NCBI GenBank assembly: GCA_023853785.1
Contig: JAJIRX010000723.1
Span: forward strand, 1 to 48,649
Direction: 5' to 3'
Length of the DNA: 48,649 bases
From: Psilocybe azurescens
Lineage: Eukaryota > Basidiomycota > Agaricomycetes > Agaricales > Agrocybaceae
The position numbers and the translations under genes are program-made. Below the pieces are notes generated by a model. The model saw nothing but the letters and a program-made list of their open reading frames with translations, did no database searches and had not been told where the DNA came from. Below, one piece after another: positions 44,814-48,649 of this stretch. Position 1 is the stretch's first letter, and each line of letters starts with the position of its first letter.

Positions 44814-44966
44814 CTACGCCATGTTTTGCTGGGGTAGTTGTCTCCAGCGGTTGCGGATGTACCCTGTGGGCAGTGAGATAAATAATTCGGCTGAAAGAAA
44901 GTACAGGAATTTGCAGCTCTCGTTGTAGAGGTCGGGAGGGAGGTGTTCGTGTATGTCCAGAGTCAT
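44814..44966 (-). CDS. Short F-box-like ORF, third paralogue
   Basis: On the minus strand an ATG at 44,966 opens MTLDIHEHLPPDLYNES and includes FLSAELFISLP, ending about 50 codons later. A TATAAATACC element lies ~100 bp upstream (near 45,065). The arrangement matches the ORF at 46,684 and the interrupted one at 26,274. It may be the first exon of a spliced F-box gene, or a decayed start. Downstream exons are not identified. Confidence 0.35.
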   Translation of the reverse strand: MTLDIHEHLPPDLYNESCKFLYFLSAELFISLPTGYIRNRWRQLPQQNMA

Positions 44967-45269
44967 CGTAGTAAGTCCAGAGGGATGTGAACTCTTGAGG
45001 TGGCTTGAGAAGAAAATAAGAAAAGTAGGGGAAAGCCTGTTGGTCGATATGATTTTTCAGGGTGGTATTTATACGTATTCAATGCGGGCTGAGGCCATTG
45101 TGCCCTCATATGAATGAGATTGTCATATACCCGGCCCATGACAACTAGGACTCGCAGGGCCGTGTTGGGACACTGCCAATTCCGGAAATGGAAGGACCTC
45201 ATTCGCTCAAATAGGTCCAGTGGCCCTACCCTCATCCTGAACAACCGCGTGGTTGGTCTGCATTGGGCC

Positions 45270-45599
45270 ATGGGACCGACTCTTCAGTCTTGAACCTTGA
45301 AGGCCCAATTCGATATATTCGTCTGCAAAACGTCATTGTCGGAACTTCCGGTACACAAGAATGTGGCCCAGATTTGGGTTGGAAGAACGGCCCTGTCGGG
45401 ACGAGTAATAGCGACAATTCCGACTCAGTGAGACCAGTCTGATAATTATTATTAACCTCATCTAAAAGTTATGCGGGATCATAAAGAAACTCACTACTGG
45501 GACCATGACCACTGTTTATACATACCTGCCAGTTGGCGCCCATGTCAGATTCCTTGAGTATGCGTGCTTGAAAAATCGGGGATCATCGTGCACCACGGG
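45270..45599. other. No supported gene
   Basis: Only short overlapping frames; part of the right arm. Confidence 0.35.
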
Positions 45600-46147
45600 T
45601 GGAGAGAAACGGTATGACATGAATTCTAGGTGGAATAAATATAGTACATTGCACTGGCGGTTCATGATAAGCAGCCTGAACTCAACGATATGTTGCTGCG
45701 CCTTGTGCCGAAAGTTTCGGCGATAACTGGACTCCTCCATCCGGTAAATCTTTGTCTCGTTCAACAATATTGCTGTCCCATATCAATTGGGCCATAGACG
45801 GCAGTATCTCAGTGCTATATTATCTCAATCTCACATTCTTTCAGCTGCTAAAGGTATTCACTCACTCAGTAACAAACCTGTGGCTCACAGAACTCCGAAT
45901 CGGGGTAGGTATGAGTAACTGAAACACAATTTTTATTAATCGCAAACACTTCAATCTATAAGTTCGATGCTCCAACTCAGGCGATCCTCTTCTCCTTTAC
46001 CAAAACCCTTGCATTTATTTGAATCCATAGATATATCCCAACATCAGTGACATACATAGCTCATTGCTGGTCCCGTCGCCCTTTCTGCAAGACAATATTG
46101 AATCCGTTGTGCGGGCTGCTATAAAACGAGGAATCTTATGTTCTTAA
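45600..46147 (+). pseudogene. Leu-rich, F-box-family-like fragment, right-arm copy
   Basis: The plus-strand frame carries SRSTILLSHINWAIDGSIS, VLYYLNLTFFQLLKVF and TNLWLTELRIGV. A GTATGAGT...ATAAG intron of about 57 nt (from near 45,908) follows, then FDAPTQAILFSFTKTL. The C-terminus DNIESVVRAAIKRGILCS ends in TAA at 46,145-46,147. It mirrors the fragment at 35.5-36.05 kb. This copy is open where the left one is shifted, but stops occur upstream and after the intron, so it too is probably not functional. No F-box is attached. Confidence 0.5.
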
Positions 46148-46447
46148 CAGATCCGTGTCTATGGGAATGTTTAATAATGTCTTGACTCGTTCTGTGAGCT
46201 CCCCTGACTACGAGTGAGTGGCTTCGACAAGCACTGTCATCGAAGCCCATTTGAGTGTGCGGCAGTCGATAACGGCCAATTGGAGCAGAAGCATGCAGTG
46301 CTTCTCTGCAATTCCCTCGCTTAAAAGGTGCCCTTGATGGTCTCGATCTCGACTATGTGCATTCGGTAGTCTTTTGAGAAGATAAAATCATGTCAGTTCG
46401 CTGATACATTAAAACAAGATGTGACAAACATGCTCGCTTACGCTAAC

Positions 46448-46684
46448 CTAGAGCTCATTGGCACTACTTTCTTGACACGCTGTTGATCCAGGTTCATCCC
46501 GAGTGTGCTGTGGCACTAGAAACTTTACCAGCAGGCATTTCGTTCTCGTTTTCTCCATTTGTACGGCTGCAGCACAAGGCGGCGTAATAGAGCCACAGAG
46601 GAATGGACTAAATAATTCGGCTGAAAGGTCGAATGCATTTCTCAGTGAGGAAACCTTCGACAGGCATGTCTCCAAGTTGACCAT
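46448..46684 (-). CDS. Short F-box-like ORF with TATA box, right-arm copy
   Basis: The minus-strand ATG at 46,684 opens MVNLETCLSKVSSLRN and contains DLSAELFSPF, resembling the first helix of an F-box; the frame continues ~78 codons. TATAAATA lies at 46,782-46,775, 90-100 bp upstream, conserved in both arms and in the third paralogue. This is the uninterrupted equivalent of the ORF broken by the retrotransposon at 26,305. Too short for a full F-box/LRR protein; further exons or truncation are possible. Confidence 0.4.
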   Translation of the reverse strand: MVNLETCLSKVSSLRNAFDLSAELFSPFLCGSITPPCAAAVQMEKTRTKCLLVKFLVPQHTRDEPGSTACQESSANEL

Positions 46685-46784
46685 GAGAGTATGGGAGCGG
46701 GAAAGAGGCTTTTTCTGTATATGTCTTAGAGGATGTTGGGAAGCGACTGAATATTCTACGTTCGTTTGCAATGGTATTTATACC

Positions 46785-48090
46785 TATTCAATGGGACAAA
46801 TAAGTACTCGAGGAAGCTTCTGGAGATGAAAGTTCGTGTACTACAGAGCGACAATGACTGTCACTGTGATGAGTAAATTACAACGAAATTTGTTATGTGT
46901 CCCTCATGTAATGTAATATAACAATGCGTCTCTGTTTATCACAATAATGATGAATTAAAAAGAGCGAGTTGTTACAGTATGTCATTGGGTCATTGGCCCT
47001 GGACCCTGTCCACTAAATGCCTCATAGGATTCCATAATTCCTCGGCTGAAAGGGTGATACTTTCCCCGTTCGCGATTTGGAGGGCCATTTACATGGGCCC
47101 ATAATGGAAGGCCTTGATCATGTTCTCGCCACAATAATGGAACCATCGCCATTGTTGTACATTCTCGCAGAGCACATCGTCCGGGATCGTGTATGGCGTT
47201 TTTCAGAGATTCAGTGTATATGGATCATTAATGAAAAACGAATAGATTGCAAATATTTCAAGTCATTGGCAGCGCCGTTTGCGGACATAAGTGCGAAGTG
47301 ACGAGTTCCGCCCGCGCCCAGGTACTTCACCGAAGGCCACTGATAATTAGCTAGTTTCAATTCAAATTGACTATTCACAGGACATTCACAGTATTGATGA
47401 AGCAAAGTCCTCGCGTCTCTATGCCAATTTAAAGTGCAGTACAGAACGATATATTGGCGGCTAGTCTCTGATCAATTTAATCGTGCTACGCCTGGAGGTG
47501 TCTTGCTTATTATTGTGACATGATATATCTGGCACAATAATGTTGAACAGTATGTGAGCTGTCGATCCATTGTATACAAGGCGCTCAGGAACCTGTACAT
47601 TCGAATTATCATAGAAATAGTCTAGCCGAAGTGCCCGGCGAAACGACATGTGCGGCGATTGCGCCACACTACACCGGAGACTAGCATACACCGATACACC
47701 CTATTGCGCCACACGGATACTTTGTTATATAGCGTAATACCCTAATTCAGCAATAAAGTCAGGTTTTAGATAAGAACTTTGAAATATTGCCGAATCCATT
47801 TATATTGTCTATAGAAAACAAAAGTGAATGGGACCCGACGACGGCCTTGTGGAATAAGATCAAGCCTGCGCCTGGTATATCAGTGAAACGAAGAGAAACA
47901 TCACGTATGCGGCACTTCAGTGAATGCTCATAGATAGTTAAATGCCATGCGGGGATGTACACATCAGAGAAGCAGCCAAACAATAGAATCCAGGGAACTC
48001 TGGTGAAATCACACAGCGTAACTACTACCCATTTCGTTAAATTGACTGCCAAATAGAGTCTACAAGATACATGAGCAGAACTTAAGGTAT
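46785..48090. other. Non-coding part of the right arm
   Basis: Mirror homologue of 24,979-26,273. The clearest shared stretches are GGAGGGCCATTTACATGG (47.08 kb) and CGGAGACTAGCATACACCG (47.67 kb). No gene is supported. Confidence 0.5.
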
Positions 48091-48649
48091 CTAGTGACGA
48101 CGGGAGAGCAGGCCTGCGGCTCTGACTTCCCTTCCTCTGTTCGTTTCCACTGATTTCGCCAGAGGCTGGCGGCAAGAGCACTCAGTCTCGCAGTGCGAGT
48201 TCAATGTCGCATGCGCTCCAGGAATCCGGGTTGGCCTAGCAGATGCGGACAGGCACTGGTGGGTCGTGGGGCAGATCACCTGGTTGTTGTGCGATCCGCA
48301 CTGAAGAGGCACAGTGCGGCGAGTCAGCGACGTATCCATGCTACAACATTCAATCAGTTAAATTGATTTAAATGTAACACCCAGTAAACACGTACTCTTC
48401 AATATCGCGACGGTGACGGTGGGGGAAGGGCTACGGCGGGGAGAAGGGCTGCGGCTGGGAGGGCGCTGTGATCCTTTCTTCTGCGCGTTTCCGCTGATCT
48501 CACCCAATGGCTGTCGGCAAGAGCATTCCGTCTCGCAATGCGAATTCAATGTCGCATGCGCTCCAGGAATTCAGGTTGGCCTGGCGGATGCAGAGAGGCA
48601 TTGATGTGGTCGGGCATATAACTTGGTTTATTGTGCGACCCGCACTGAA
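48091..48649 (-). pseudogene. Partial, frameshifted copy of the cysteine-rich precursor gene
   Basis: On the minus strand, exon 48649(+)-48396, a 55-nt intron (48395-48341) and the last exon 48340-48091 correspond to modules 2 and 3 of the gene at 23,902. The last exon keeps all six cysteines and SLTRR, but one base is lost after SCRQPL and two more are lost later, which restores the end SRRH and the stop. The upstream module has AATAAACC in place of AACAACC, a two-base loss before CATCAATGCC, and a lengthened Ser/Arg/Pro tail with a shift. The gene continues beyond the window. It is a decayed arm copy, although the changes are small. Confidence 0.75.

Larger units (their letters stand above)
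43665..48649. repeat. Right arm of the large inverted duplication
   Basis: Mirror image of the left arm with the same unit order. The inner boundary is near TTTTATTATTCTA at about 43,665. Total length is about 5 kb, matching the left arm once the 8.4 kb retrotransposon is subtracted. The arm continues past the window end. A promoter/F-box-like unit occurs twice in direct orientation here (44.85-45.1 and 46.6-46.83 kb). Confidence 0.85.

Overview
The window looks like nuclear DNA from a basidiomycete fungus, most likely an Agaricomycete. The evidence is many 50-120 nt GT-AG introns, an F-box gene, two DUF6699-type genes, a CFEM gene, a fungal type-B carboxylesterase, an intron-containing tRNA-Ala and a Ty3-type LTR retrotransposon. 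Gene density is low, and many loci are duplicated, truncated or frameshifted, so this reads as an accessory, repeat-rich region.

Layout. 1-2.66 kb: AT-rich, gene-poor, with diverged short repeats and a tRNA-like Pol III box pair. 2.68-3.86 kb: a four-exon unknown gene. 5.56-7.09 kb (minus): a decayed cytosolic arginyl-tRNA synthetase copy. 7.27-8.60 and 9.27-10.51 kb: a direct segmental duplication carrying an unrecognised spliced gene with its promoter. 11.03-12.77 kb: an intact single-exon F-box gene. 13.62-14.33 kb (minus): a frameshifted DUF6699 gene; its intact relative is at 18.69-19.45 kb. 19.95-20.79 kb: a gene fragment. 21.75-22.05 kb: a tRNA-Ala(AGC) gene and a 5'-half tRNA relic.

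From about 24 kb to the right edge the sequence is a large inverted duplication. The left arm is about 24.0-37.2 kb and the right arm about 43.7-48.65 kb, running off the window. They contain the same units in mirror order. The left arm is longer because an 8.4 kb Ty3-type retrotransposon (26,306-34,705; LTRs of 176/175 bp, 5-bp target duplication CCGAG) landed in it; the right arm keeps the equivalent empty site. The 6.4 kb spacer holds a ten-exon secreted carboxylesterase and a GPI-type CFEM protein gene.

The most interesting locus is at 23.9-25.0 kb in the left arm: a secretory precursor of about 300 residues. Three exons each encode one near-identical six-cysteine module flanked by dibasic sites. 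Modules 1 and 2 differ at roughly thirty codons, all synonymous over the compared stretch, so the peptide is under strong constraint. It looks like a Kex2-processed precursor releasing several copies of a cysteine-rich peptide. A decayed copy lies in mirror position at the right edge.

Caveat: many broken genes here differ from an intact reading by one base, often in a short homopolymer. Some apparent pseudogenes may therefore be consensus errors.
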